DNA of 64,000 nt, taken from NCBI GenBank assembly GCA_027943335.1, contig BSBK01000760.1:1263001-1327000 (forward strand), given 5' to 3'. The notes beneath the pieces were generated by a model. The model searched no databases and was not told where the DNA came from. It was given only the letters and a program-made list of their open reading frames with translations. This document shows, piece by piece, positions 24,764 to 35,945 of this stretch (position 1 is the first letter of the stretch; the number at the start of each line of letters is the position of its first letter). The DNA is from Chamaecyparis obtusa (Eukaryota; Streptophyta; Pinopsida; Cupressales; Cupressaceae). The position numbers and the translations under genes are program-made.

Positions 24764-25505
24764 AGATCCTCATGTGCTACTTGGAACATTTGATAAGGAA
24801 AAATATGAGGTGGCACTTGGTGCCCTATAAATTATTATGCAACACATGTATGAGGTAATAAAGGGTAAAATGGGTCTAATTCATGACTCATTAAAAATTT
24901 TGCATAAGACCAATGAAGATGTCGAGACTACAATGACTACTTTGGAGCCATTATTTAGCATATGGTCTGGTAGGGGCTCATTATTTGAAAAGTTAGAGAT
25001 GTTGCAGCCTCATAGGATTGATATCCCAGAGTCAGTTGGACAGGTTGGAGAAATTATAAAACTAATCGGTACAAATTTGTCCTTTTTCAAAGGAAAGGAA
25101 AATTAGGTCAAATAAAAAATGGATATGTTCAATCTTAATTTTAGCAAATATATGCCTCTAATTCATAAGGAAGATAGTGACATTAAAAGTGTTAAGGAGT
25201 GGAAAAGTACGAATGCATTACTAACAGGACATGAATCCTTTTTGAATGAAAATGGTACTTTGGATATGGACATGTTTAATCATGTCTTGGATGACATGTT
25301 CAAAGTGGAGACTAATTGCACGAAGTTTATTACTGACACCAAGGCCATAAATGATTCTAGATGGGATAGACAGGTGAAGAAACTTCAGAGCTTAAAAGAA
25401 TTCACATGGCCAACTAAAGATGAAGTTGCACTATGGGACAAGAGTATGAAGCCTAAAAATAAGAAGCCAACAACAATTGATGTGGAGGAAATGGAAGAGG
25501 ACTGA
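24764..25505 (+). pseudogene. fragment of an unassigned retroelement-type ORF
   Basis: One frame runs from the E2 boundary to the TGA at 25503, with in-frame TAA near 24828 and TAG near 25105. It reads GTFDKEKYEVALGAL, then a hydrophilic, helix-prone protein with Asp/Glu/Lys-rich ends (KKPTTIDVEEMEED). I do not recognise the family. It lacks gag, protease and polymerase motifs. In style it resembles the extra ORF of Tat-H (52909-54521), and it lies just upstream of what should be the Tat-H 5' LTR. It could be the C-terminal part of such an ORF from a neighbouring copy. Confidence 0.45.
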
Positions 25506-25773
25506 ATCACACATGACACCTAATCCTTGAGCACATGGAGGGTAATTATAAAATATAGAATAATGTAAGTTAGCCGGTAGGTGGTCATTATTCATGTAAC
25601 AACTTTTAGAATTTACCTTGAACATCTATAGATGAGGATGCCACCTGTGAAGATTTAGAATAAGTGCAAAAAGATATTCTAGCTTTTTACTCAATTTTTG
25701 TTAATGATGTAATATGTTTTTGTCTTTTAGTGTTTGTCTCTATCCTCGCCATTCGAATCTTGTTGCATCCTTT
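25506..25773. other. non-coding flank of Copia-D, probably start of the Tat-H 5' LTR
   Basis: No ORF. Removing Copia-D and one CCTTT joins this flank to 31187 without a gap. I could not fix an LTR start; TGTAAGTTAGCC at 25565 is one candidate. Confidence 0.35.
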
Positions 25774-25865
25774 TGTTGGATACAATTTTTTGAAGGACAT
25801 TGTTGGATTAGCTATGTGTTGTCTTTGATGTCACACAAATGTCATATCAATTATCGCTCTCAGTA

Positions 25866-26070
25866 TCTACCGAGCTCAGTCAGTCAGCTAGGTGGTTTTT
25901 AGTGTCTACCAAGTTCTCTCAGGTGTCTAAAGGAAACATGACAGGGTAACAATGTTAACCGAGCCTCCTCAGTTATCGAAGGAAAATTAGTGGTTACCGA
26001 GCTCTCTCGGTCTCCAAAGGATGTTGCAGAATTTGCTATGGTTACCAAGTTCTCTCGGTCACTGAAGGAA
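25866..26070 (+). repeat. five palindromic U3 repeats of Copia-D
   Basis: Units near 25868, 25907, 25956, 25994 and 26042 share TACCGAGnTCTCTCGGT followed by a Pu-rich tail ending AAGG. The clearest unit is the inverted repeat ACCGAG-CTCT-CTCGGT at about 25996. The same five occur in the 3' LTR (30118-30320). Their position upstream of the TATA box suggests enhancer sites. Confidence 0.7.
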
Positions 26071-26873
26071 ATCTTTTCAAGATTAATGTTTACCTAGCAA
26101 GGTCGGCCCTTTCAAAGAATTTTGTTATTATAGTTTGTTTATCCCAGCCGACTGTTATAATAATTATTAGTGCCGAATTGACAATATAAATGATTATGAA
26201 ATGGCATATATATAGAAGGTCAAGTGGTGAATAAAAGATATACAGCATGTAGAAATCATTTTGAAGAAAGGTGTGTGCAAATTTTGAAGGATGGTCAGAT
26301 ATCCTTGAGGAGCAGCAAAGATTTAATTGATTAGTAAGGATCTAGTGAAACAGAACAGAGATCTATATTCAACAATTCAGTTGCAGGTCATTTCATTGTT
26401 ACTCTCTAGAAATTGTAGCAGTGATATCAAAATCTCTTAACCGAGTTGGTTTAACAACCATTTTGTAAATCCTCTAACAAGGTAACAGTTCTATTGAATT
26501 GTTTCAAGACCTCTTACAAGGCCACTCCTAGTAGGGTGATTAAATCCTCTAACAAGGTCACACCTAACAGTGTGTTTTGTAACCTTTTACCGGGTTGGCT
26601 TCTAATTGGGCATCACTTCAGAAGAGTGAAAAATAGTAACTAGTTACATTGGTGGTTTTTCCCATATTGGTTTTCCATGGTAAATCTAGTGTCTCTTGTG
26701 TTCATGTTATTTTCTTTATTCATGTAAGTTAATCAGTGATGAATGCTTAAGAACAGTTTAATTATTACACACTTCAAGGATCAAGTTTTCAACATTTCTC
26801 TGTATATTTATCGAGTGGCACAGTAAATAATTTGTTAAGATATTTAAGGGATCAGTGGTAATATTTTCATGGT

Positions 26874-26901
26874 TAATTGATTCACCCCCCCCTCTCAATT
26901 A
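26874..26901 (+). other. C-tract stem-loop near LTR 3' end (Copia-D)
   Basis: TAATTGA and TCAATTA form a perfect 7-bp inverted repeat around TTCACCCCCCCCTC, 20 bases before the LTR end. In the 3' LTR (31127-31161) the arms are TAACTGA and TGAGTTA. Confidence 0.7.
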
Positions 26902-26923
26902 CTGCATCTATATTTCCAACAAT

Positions 26924-26935
26924 TGGTATCAGAGC
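26924..26935 (+). promoter_or_regulatory. Copia-D primer binding site (initiator Met tRNA)
   Basis: A perfect TGGTATCAGAGC lies two bases after the LTR. Confidence 0.96.
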
Positions 26936-26983
26936 ATTTGGTGCTTGCAGGAAGGGTTTCAAGGACCTAAGCTAAAGATTAGG

Positions 26984-28370
26984 ATGTCTTACAAAAGAGA
27001 AATTCCAAGGCTTAACAAAAATAACTTTTTAGCATGGAAAGGTCTCATGAGACTACATCTGGCTTCCATTGGTGATTCAAGATGCAAATATATTGATCAA
27101 GAATATACAATTCCTACTGGCACATTAACTATTGAAGACATTGCGGAGAAGAAGAACCATAACACTATGATGATAGACATTGCATTAGCTCTTAGCTATG
27201 AAGAATTTGATGAAATCAAAGACTAGACAACTGTTCATGAAATGTGGAACAAGCTGAAGAAAATCTATGGCGGTGATGACAATGTGAAGAGAGCCAAAGC
27301 AGAGAGCCTAAGAGGACAGTTTGATCAAATGAAAATGAGAGAAGAAGAAAACATTTCAAAATATGTTGAAAGGATCAAGACAAGTGTTAGTACAATCAGA
27401 GCTTCAAGAGGAAAAATTGATGATGAAACAGTTATAAGTAAGGTTCTTAGAACATTACTCCCTATTTATGCAATAAGAGTTTCTGCTATTCAAGAAAGAA
27501 GATGTGAAGGAAATCACAATATAACTTTGGATGCCTTAGTTGGAAGATTGACAACCTTTGAACTGGATAACTATGACAACTATGTTCCAACTTCTAAAAA
27601 TATTGAATCAACTTTTGAGTCCAAACTTTCACTCAAGAAAGGGAAGAAAATCCAATCAGAAAGTGAAGAAGAATCAGAGGAAAGTTTTGATAGTGATCTT
27701 GAAGTTATTGAAGCATTACTTGCAAAGTAGTATTCAAGAGGCAGAGGAAAATACAAAGGTAAAACTCCCTTAATCTATTTTTCATGTGAAGAAATTGGTC
27801 ATATTGCAGCTAGGTGTCCAAACAAGAAAAGCAAAGATGAGAAGAAAAATTACAAGTACAATGGCAAGAAAATTTTCAAATCATTCAAGGATAAAGGTAA
27901 GAAAACATGTTTTTTAGCTAAGGATTCGGATGATAGTGAAGAAGAAATTGTTTTCATTGCTGTAAAAGATGAATCTGGTAATGATGAAGATGAGATGGTA
28001 CTTATCTCTCATATAAGCAAGAATGATACATGGATTATAGACAATGGATGTTCACATCATATGATTGGTGACAGGACCAAGTTTGAACACTTTGAAAACT
28101 TTGATGGTGGTAATGTAAGGTTTGGAAACAATGAACCCTATTGTATAAAAGGAAAGGGATGAATTTCATTAACCAAAGAACTTATATGTGATAATGCATA
28201 TTGGGTCGAAGGACTAAAGCATAATCTTCTAAGTGTAGCATAGCTAATCAACATTGGATTCAAGGTTGAATTCATGAATGGAAAAGCAAGACTGCTGGAT
28301 GACAAAGGAAAACTGATAGGATCAGGCAAACAAACCAAAGGTAACCTATTTTATCTTATCTTGGTGATTA
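26984..28370 (+). pseudogene. Copia-D gag and protease
   Basis: The start ATG at 26984 gives MSYKREIPRLNKNNFLAWK. Copia gag follows with MWNKLKKIYGGDDNVKRAK and VLRTLLPIY, then an acidic Ser/Glu tract. The zinc knuckle near 27780 has the first Cys as Tyr (YFSCEEIGHIAARC). The protease near 28035 reads WIIDNGCSHHM, so the active DSG is DNG. In-frame stops lie at 27224 (TAG), 27728 (TAG), 28160 (TGA) and 28241 (TAG). All four can be explained by a C-to-T change. Confidence 0.9.
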
Positions 28371-29125
28371 CTCATGTTTTATTGCTCAAATTAAAGAAAG
28401 TTGGTTATGGCACAAAAGGTTATGTCATGTAAATTTTGACAACATGATGAAAATAAGCAAATTCAAGAAAGTAAGAGGTATTCCTACTTTGAAGAAACTT
28501 GATGTTGGTCTATGCAAGAATTCTCAAATTGGTAAAATGGGAAAGTCTAGTTTCAAAAGTAAAAACTATCAGTCTGAAGATATTTTGGAAATTGTGCATA
28601 CTGATTTATGTGGACCTATTGGAATTGAGAGCTATACCGGAGAAAAATTCTTTATTCTCTTTGTTGATGATTATTCTAGAATGATGACTATTATGTATTT
28701 AAGAGAAAAGTTTGAAGCATTTGAGAAGTTCAAATGGTATTTAGCAAGAGTAGAAAAGGAAATAGGAAAAAGAATAAAATGCTTGAGATCAGACAGAGGT
28801 GGTGAATTCATCTCCCATGAATTCAATAATTTTTTGCATTGAAAGAGGAATCAAAAGATAGGTATCAACCCCAAGAACTCCTGAGTAGAATGGAATAGCC
28901 AAAAGAAAGAACATATCTATCATGGACTATGCAAGGACTCTAATTATTGAAAAGAACATTGCTATGAAATACTGGAAGGAAGCGATCAACACTGCAGTTC
29001 ATACCTTGAACTAAGTACAGCTGAGAAATGACACATTCAAGACTCCATATGAGCTATGGTATGGCTACAAACCAAATGTAAGTTACCTAAAAGTATTTGG
29101 TAGTAAATGTTACATCTTAAAAAAA
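28371..29125 (+). pseudogene. Copia-D integrase
   Basis: The core is clear: VHTDLCGP, LRSDRGGEF and, after a frameshift near 28840, TPE-stop-NGIAKRKN near 28880. The stop is TAG at a residue that is normally Gln. FGSKCY near 29100 marks the end of the core. The zinc-binding His/Cys part is damaged. The sequence breaks off at FGSKCYILKK, where the RT should start later. Confidence 0.9.
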
Positions 29126-29670
29126 TCTTGAGGTATTTAAGGGGAACTGAAGATTATGGCTTGTGGTATAAATTTGGAGGCAATCTGGATTTAAAAGTGT
29201 TTACTAATGCTGATTGGGCAGGAAACATTGATGATAGAAAGAGTACAAGTGGTGGAGCATTCTTTCTTGGAAAGAGGTTAGTATCTTGGACTAGTAAAAA
29301 GCAAAACTGTACATCCCAATCCACCGCAGAAGCAGAATATGTTGCTGCAGCAGTAAACTGCTCTAATATTATATGGTTTAAATAGCTTTTGGAAGGCATG
29401 AAGGTTGAGATCAAAGAACCAGTTGTTATGTTTTGTGATAATACAAGTGCAATAAATATTTCAAAGAATCCAGTAATGCATTCCAAAACCAAGCACATTG
29501 CAATTAAATATCACTTTGTCAGAGAATTGGTGCAGGACAAGGAAATCAGATTGGAATATATTCATACAAAAGAACAAAATGCAGATATCTTCACCAAGCC
29601 ACTACCTAAGGATGCATTCTTGTATCTAAGAGGCAAGTTAGGGTTCACTCCCCTATCTGAGGTTCACTAA
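29110..29670 (+). pseudogene. Copia-D RNase H and polyprotein end
   Basis: The frame begins inside the RT-RH linker (ILRYLRGTEDYGLWY). It carries TNADWAGNIDDRKSTSGG, TAEAEYVAA and HSKTKHIAIKYHFVR, and ends DIFTKPLPKDAFLYL. One TAG near 29384 interrupts it. The catalytic D, E and D of copia RNase H are visible. It joins the integrase across an A-rich junction near 29115, so about the whole RT is missing. Confidence 0.92.
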
Positions 29671-30012
29671 ATAAAGTTTTAGTGATGCATTAACCAGAAC
29701 ATGTTGAAGATCAATCAGTTGATGCAGCATAGTCAAGGAATCATTGCATATGAATTAGTACATAAGGTACATTGATATTTACCGAAACTGTGTAAGTTGT
29801 CTTTGGCATGTGTTGTCAAAGAGGGAGAGTTTGCTATCATTTCAAGAGATTTCTAAGAAGAATAATTTGAGAAGTTAAGAGGGAGAGTTCTCAGATAGAG
29901 AAAGAAGTTTGAAGATGATGGGAATTAGAATGAAGCTAAGGATATGTTTCTTACTCTTGGTTTCTCTGTGAAATTTCATTGTGCTATGACATGTTGTGTT
30001 GCCATCAATGCC

Positions 30013-30024
30013 AAAGAGGGAGAT
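30013..30024 (+). other. Copia-D polypurine tract
   Basis: AAAGAGGGAGAT lies directly before the 3' LTR. Confidence 0.9.
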
Positions 30025-31181
30025 TGTTGGATACAATTGTCTGAAGGACATTGTTGGATTAGCTATGTGTTGTCTTTGATGTCACACAAATGTCATATCA
30101 ATTATCACTCTCAGTATCTACCGAGCTCAGTCAGTCAGCTAGGTGGTTTTTAGTGTCTATCGAGTTCTCTCGAGTGTCTAAAAGAAACATGACAGGCTAA
30201 CAGTGTGAACTGAGCCTCCTCAGTTATCAAAGGAAAATTAGTGGTTACTGAGCTCTCTCGGTCTCCAAAGGATGTTGTAGAATTTGCTGTGGTTACCGAG
30301 TTCTCTTGGTCACCGAAGGAAATCTTTTCAAGATTAATGTTTACCGAGCAAGGTCGGCCCTTTCAAAGAATTTTGTTATTACAGTTTGTTTATCCCAGCC
30401 GACTATTATAATAATTATTAGTGCCAACTTGACAATCTAAATGATTATGAAATGGCATATATATATAGAAGGTCAAGTGGTGAATAAAAGATATACAACA
30501 TGTAGAAATCATTTTGAAGAAAGGTGTGTGCGAATTTTGAAGGATGGTCAGATATCCTTGAGGAGCAGCAAAGATTTAATTGATCAGTAAGGATCTAGTG
30601 AAATAGAACAGAGATCTATATTTAGCAATTCAGTTTCAGGTCATTTCATTGTTACTCTTTAGCAATTGTAGCAGTGATATCAAAATCTCTTAACCGAGTT
30701 GGTTTAACAACCATTTTGTAAATCCTCTAACAAGGTAACAGTTCTATTGAATTATTTCAAGACCTCTTACAAGGCCACTCCTACCAGGGTGATTAAATCC
30801 TCTAACAAGGTCACACCTAACAGTGTGTTTTGTAACCTTTTATCGGGTTGGCCTCTAACCGGGCATCACTTCAGAAGAGTGAAAAATAGTAACTAGTTAC
30901 ATTGGTGGTTTTTCCCATATTGGGTTTCCATGGTAAATCTGGTGTCTCTTGTGTTCATGTTATTTTCTTTATTGATGTAAGTTAATCAATGATGAATGCT
31001 TAAGAACAGTTTAATTATTACACACTTCAAGGATCAAGTTTTCAACATTTCTCTGTATATTTACCGAGTGGCACAGTAAATAATTTGTTAAGATATTTAA
31101 GGGATCAGTGGTAATATTTTCATGGTTAACTGATTCACCACCACCCCCCCCTTCTGAGTTACTGCATCTATATTTCCAACA
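30025..31181 (+). repeat. Copia-D 3' LTR (1157 bp)
   Basis: It aligns end to end with 25774-26921, with scattered substitutions and a longer C-tract region at 31134-31152. The CCTTT target duplication follows. Confidence 0.95.
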
Positions 31182-32073
31182 CCTTTTCCTGATGATTCCA
31201 ATATGGCTAGTGGTTGATACAAATAGAAAAAAATTGTATTGCAAGGAGGGTGGTGAAATTATAATTGTAAAGAGAATTCTAAATTTTGAGTATGGTTCTA
31301 AGGATTTTTGTCATTTTGAATGTATTGATACAAAGAAATTTTAATGAGAATATATCAGAACTCCTTTACACATGTATGCTATCTTCTTGTATTAATCTTG
31401 AATTGTTATGTATTGAATATGTAAGGCATTTTTAATACATCATTTACAAGGTAGATTGTGAGATTAGTCTTAAGTTTCTTTTAAGGGAAGGGTAATTCTT
31501 AAGGGTAGTTTCATGGGTTTCAGGGTTTATGCAAGAATTTGATAACTGTATGTGAAAATGAGAGGATGATTTGTAAGGAACTTCATCTAGGTTCTGGGTA
31601 TGTTTAATTTGAGAGATTTTTGTAGATGTATGTTATTTTTACTCTTTTCCCTAGGATTTGGCACTGGTTTGTATTTAATTTACATCTCTCATCATCAATA
31701 AACTTAAATGAAAACTTATCTTTAATATATTGTTGGAAGATTTAGATGATTATTTTTGTGTTAATGATACAAATAATTGTTGTGATTCTTTAAAGAATTG
31801 AATCTGTTAGGTACACCCACCTAAATTTTGAAGCTCAAAGTGAAGAAGGATAATAATCCTTAGCACCTTAGTGTTTGATGATGTCAGATGTATCTTTTGG
31901 GTTTATAATGTTATGCGTCATGATTTGTAATAAGCATCTGCAATCATTTCAAGCACTAATAAAATTGATGACTCTACTTGGGAATGCTAGTGTTATGCAA
32001 TATGCCTGTTAAATTTCATTGTTAACTGTCTATTATTTCATTTATGACCAGTTTGTAAAATTTTCCCCACACA
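31182..32073 (+). repeat. probable 3' part of the Tat-H 5' LTR
   Basis: This is a non-coding AT-rich tract before a primer-site-like TGGCAACTCTG. An LTR end is expected at CCCCACACA (about 32073). The matching 3' LTR would lie beyond Tat-C, outside the window, so this cannot be proved here. Confidence 0.4.
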
Positions 32074-32082
32074 TTTTGTGGG

Positions 32083-32093
32083 TGGCAACTCTG
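32083..32093 (+). promoter_or_regulatory. candidate Tat-H primer binding site
   Basis: GGTGGCAACTCTG resembles the TGGCGACTCTG primer site often seen in plant Tat/Ogre elements, with one G-to-A change. The gag frame begins about 65 bases later. Confidence 0.5.
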
Positions 32094-32159
32094 AATTTTG
32101 TGTTTCCAGTTGCTGGTTCAACATATTGAAATTTGTGTAAGTGTCTTGTTAAGTATACA

Positions 32160-34500
32160 ATGAGTTGACAAAGATACACCAGGTCTTATTATAGAGATCA
32201 CCTAGAAAGTAATGTAGGTGATGAACTTCCCACACCTGGTAAGAAACAATAGTCTAGGAGAGGTATGTTTAATCTAAATTCCCCAAGACCCTCTAAAGGA
32301 AGAGTTTTGACCCCTATCCCTAAGGAGGTTTCTTCTTTTTCTAAAAATCATGAGCCTCTTAGAAGATTAGATCCATATGCAATTAATCCCTCCCAGGATG
32401 ATGAATTTACCAATGTAGGGTTTTTCCTTGCACAAGAAAGTCTAGACCAACTAGGAGAAACTTCTACTACTAAAATTGCTTCTTATGATTCTGAGAAACT
32501 GGATGATGAGGTGATAGCTTTGAGAAAAAGAGACTCTAAGTAGTTACTAGAAATTAAAAATAGAAGAAAGAAGAGAGAGAAGGAGATTTATGAACTATTA
32601 ATGGAGAGACATGAACTCTTAAGAAAAAAAAATAACAATGAGCTCAAGGCTCAAAGTCTTAATCAAGAGTTCAAGGGCTTGGACATAGACCTATTTGGTG
32701 ATATTTGAACCTTGAGGCAACAAGTTAACAATGAAGATTCAAATTCTAAGAAAGGTAAATTTTAAGGAGAAGGTGCAATTCTAAGGTAGTTACATCTATC
32801 AAAGCTCAAGAGAAATGAAGATCTTGAAAATAACATTAGGGATGCATCTGGAAAGTGAAAACAAAAGATGGTTGGAATAAGTATAGTTGAACCCAAGTAG
32901 GGTAAAGTTGTTCCCGATGTTGTATCTCAAGCTAACATAGAACTAGAAAAGGCTAGAAAGGCCAAGGAAGATTTGGCTATCCAATTAGAGAAAGTGGAGT
33001 TGGAGGTTGTTGTAGCTGAAATGAAAAGGAAAATTGATTTCCTACACATCACTATGAATACTACTACTAGTAGCTCAATCTTGGTTACTATTGGGACAAC
33101 ACCACAAAACCAACCAAGTAGTTCCAAGCTAATTTTCCAGGCTTCAGGTTCTAAACAAGTGATCCCACAACCTATCCAAAATATGAGTTATGCAGTTCTA
33201 TTAGCTGGTGGTCCCATGGGAAGTGTGTTGAATCAAAGTGCTTTGGTTGGAGGTTATGGAGCTCAAGCTTCAAAAAAATTTCAAAAGAGGCATGTTCATC
33301 TGGAAAGATACCGTATGTTGTTCTTTGATGGTATCCCTAGACAACCAAATGCTATCTCTAATGAGGTAAGAGACAAAATACCTAAGTTCATAGGAAATAA
33401 TGTTGTCACTTGTGAAGAGCATCTCAAGTTTTTTACAGATAAAATAAATGATTATGAAATTGAGAATGAACATGTTGTAATGAAATTATTTATTCAATCA
33501 CTAGTAGAAGATGCTAGGGATTGGTATAGGGGGTTACCTCAAAGTAGTATTACATCATTGGATTAGTGTGTGAAAATTTTTAAATAGAAATATGTTGAAC
33601 ATGTTAATTCTAGTTATATTCTCAATGAATTTAATAATATCAAAAAATATCCCAATGAGGGCATGCTTGAATTTAACAATAGGTTTCAAAAGGCAATGTA
33701 CAAATTATTCCAAGTGCTGAGATTAGATGATGAATTTTGCCTGACCACATATTTTAATGTTGTAGATGGAAAAATGTCTTATCTCTTGAGAGACAAAAGC
33801 CCACATCCTTTAAGAGATGCTTTCAAGTTAGAAATTAACATTGAAAGTAATAGGAAAGCATCTAGTTAGATGTACAAAAGGGAGGAAGGAAGATTATGGA
33901 AATAAACCAAATGACATACTGGTAAACTAACTAGAGAAGAAGACAAGGTTAACAAGTTGGTGAGTGTTGTCAAAGATCTCTCAACTAGGATTGAAAAGAG
34001 TGAGAGAAGTTTTCAGGAAAATAGACCACAGTATTAGAGGTAGGAGATATTCCCTAGGTTGCATGATCAACCTTACAAGACAAATTAGAAAGATGGGAAG
34101 CCTATTTTTGATACTCATCAAAACCAAAAAGGAATAGATACATCTGACCCTTTGAAGAAGAATACATAACATAATATAGAAAAAACTCCATGGTGTGTGG
34201 CTTGTAACATGCCTCACTCACCTTATCAATGTTCTATGGCCCAGGCTTAGGAAGGAGAGGTGGAAGATGTAAATACCAGAGATAATGAAGGATCTGAAAA
34301 GCCTATAGTCAATATTTTCACTACTAGGAAAATAAAAGAAATTTCATCTTCAGAAGATGAAAAAATATCTATTGATGTTGATTATAAGAGGATAAATTTT
34401 CCAAAGCATGAACAATTTTTTTTTGCCCATTCTGATCAAGATGTGTCTAAAAGAGAAGTTCATAAGTCAACAAATGTGATCAAATCAAAGTAGGGTGATG
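32160..34500 (+). pseudogene. Tat-H gag
   Basis: The best start is the ATG at 32160, with a TGA at the third codon. The N-terminal part is charged and coiled-coil-like (Glu/Lys/Leu repeats at 32550-33030). The capsid domain runs from about 33280 to 33860 with MLFFDGIPRQPNAI, FIQSLVEDARDWYRGLP and FNNRFQKAM. A zinc knuckle near 34195 reads CVACNMPHSPYQC. More than ten in-frame stops show a long-dead copy. Confidence 0.82.
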
Positions 34501-35340
34501 CTTATTGGAGAAAGTCTAGTGAAGAAGAAATTAGGACTCTTATTGTTGCTTCCATTTCTCAAGCTAGATCCTCATATAACTTGAGAAATAGAAGAATAGA
34601 CCCCAATCAAGGAGTAGCAAGGTCAATTTTTGTGAAGGATGATTCCAAAATAAAGTTTCTCCAAAAATAAATGTAACCAAAGGAAAGGGTGGTGATGATA
34701 AGAAAGAAGAACCTATCCTTGTTCAAGAAACCAAAAATAATGAAGAAGTTTCCATAGACAAGAGGAGCACGAGGGTTAGTAAAGTAAAATACTTGTTTGA
34801 TCATTTTTATGAACCCCCAACCTTTGACATGAGACATGCTTTGTCTCAAATCAAAGTCTCAATCCCCTTGTTGGAAATGTTTAAGATAAAGGAGCACAAG
34901 GAAACAATATTGGCCATAATAAATGAAAAAGGAGATGCTCCTATTGTGTTTGAAAAGGAGAAGCAAGTGAAAGGCCCTAAGACAAGAAAATAAACTTCTA
35001 ATTTTTGTGTTGGGAGTGTGATAACCCAAGAATCATCACTAATTGATCCATTTTATTTCATTCTAATTGTCAACAACTTTTTGTTAAAAAATTGTATGAT
35101 AGATTTTGGTGCTACAACTACAGTGTTGCCATATCATGTTATGAAGGAACTAGGACTTCAAGTTGATACTTCCAATGGAAGATGTTATGCCATTGATAAT
35201 AGGGTTGTTCCTATTGTAGGTACCTTGATAGGCATTGAAGTAAAGATCGCTACCTTTCCTGAGGCTACATATAAAATGGATGTAGTTGTTGTTGATACCA
35301 AGCCTCATTATGATATGCTCTTATCAAGATAGTGGACAGT
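34501..35340 (+). pseudogene. Tat-H protease
   Basis: The aspartic protease lies at about 35060-35330. MIDFGATTTVLP holds the active Asp, but the usual DSG or DTG is DFG. It continues with MKELGLQV and DMLLSR near the end. The upstream part (34793-34993) resembles the spacer before Tat proteases. Stops and shifts at 34494, 34670 and 34990 interrupt the frame. Confidence 0.75.
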
Positions 35341-35945
35341 AGCAGTAGGAGGAAAATTGCAACTAGACATGTCATATGCATAATACCTATGAATGGTACT
35401 GAGGTGAGTTTGTACAGAGAACCTCATTCTTCTATCATGGTTGAGATGGTATCACTTGAAGATTTAAATTGTTGTGTTGATATTGACATGGATAATTTCA
35501 TTGTTGAAGAAATAAAGCCACAACTGAGGAATAATGATCCAATAATTGATGAGTTATTGTTGAAACAAGATGGGTTGTGGTATATGTACTTCACTGGTGG
35601 ATGTTCTAGAGAAGGGTCAAGAGCTGGTGTCTTATTTATATGCCCATCAAGTATTACATTTAAGTATTCCTTTTTGTTAACTTTTCAATGCACAAATAAT
35701 ACTATTGAGTATGAGGCATTGATATTGGGACTGGATATTACCATAGAGCATGGTATAAATTTTTTAAAAGTTCATGGGGATTCCCAATTGATCAGATTAG
35801 GTCTAAATATGCTGCCAAGGATGATAGATTAAGATTGTATAAATATGTTGTCTAGGATAGAATAGAGTTATTTGGTGCTTTCAATATTCAATGGGTAGAA
35901 AGGTCAAAAAAAATCATGGCCAATTTCCTCCCAAGTATTGCATTG
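35341..35945 (+). pseudogene. Tat-H archaeal-like RNase H, located before RT
   Basis: The domain reads LWYMYFTGGCSREGSRAGV, then CTNNTIEYEALILGL, then VHGDSQLI, and after a frameshift near 35800 WVERSKK and MANFLPSIAL. This follows the aRH of Tat-A motif by motif (FFDGS, NIVEYEAL, YGDSQL, ADAMATLAS). The first catalytic Asp is Thr here. In Tat-A the domain sits between RH and INT. Here it lies between protease and RT, and no aRH follows the RH of Tat-H. Confidence 0.75.

Larger units (their letters stand above)
25774..26921 (+). repeat. Copia-D 5' LTR (1148 bp)
   Basis: It contains five U3 repeats with the CCGAGnTCTCTCGG theme (25868-26070), a TATATATAG promoter box near 26208 and a C-tract stem-loop at 26874-26901. 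CCAACA ends the LTR. Confidence 0.95.
25774..31181 (+). mobile_element. Copia-D: copia element lacking RT
   Basis: LTRs at both ends start TGTTGGATACAATT and end TTTCCAACA. CCTTT occurs on both sides (25769-25773 and 31182-31186) as a 5-bp target duplication. The inside holds the primer site, gag, protease, integrase, RNase H and polypurine tract. The reverse transcriptase has been deleted, so at 5.4 kb the copy is non-autonomous. Its LTRs differ only at scattered sites. Confidence 0.96.

Noticed and set aside
24837..25505. A host gene between Copia-E2 and Copia-D
   Set aside because: Two in-frame stops, no splice structure and only retroelements nearby; kept as an unassigned retroelement-type fragment.
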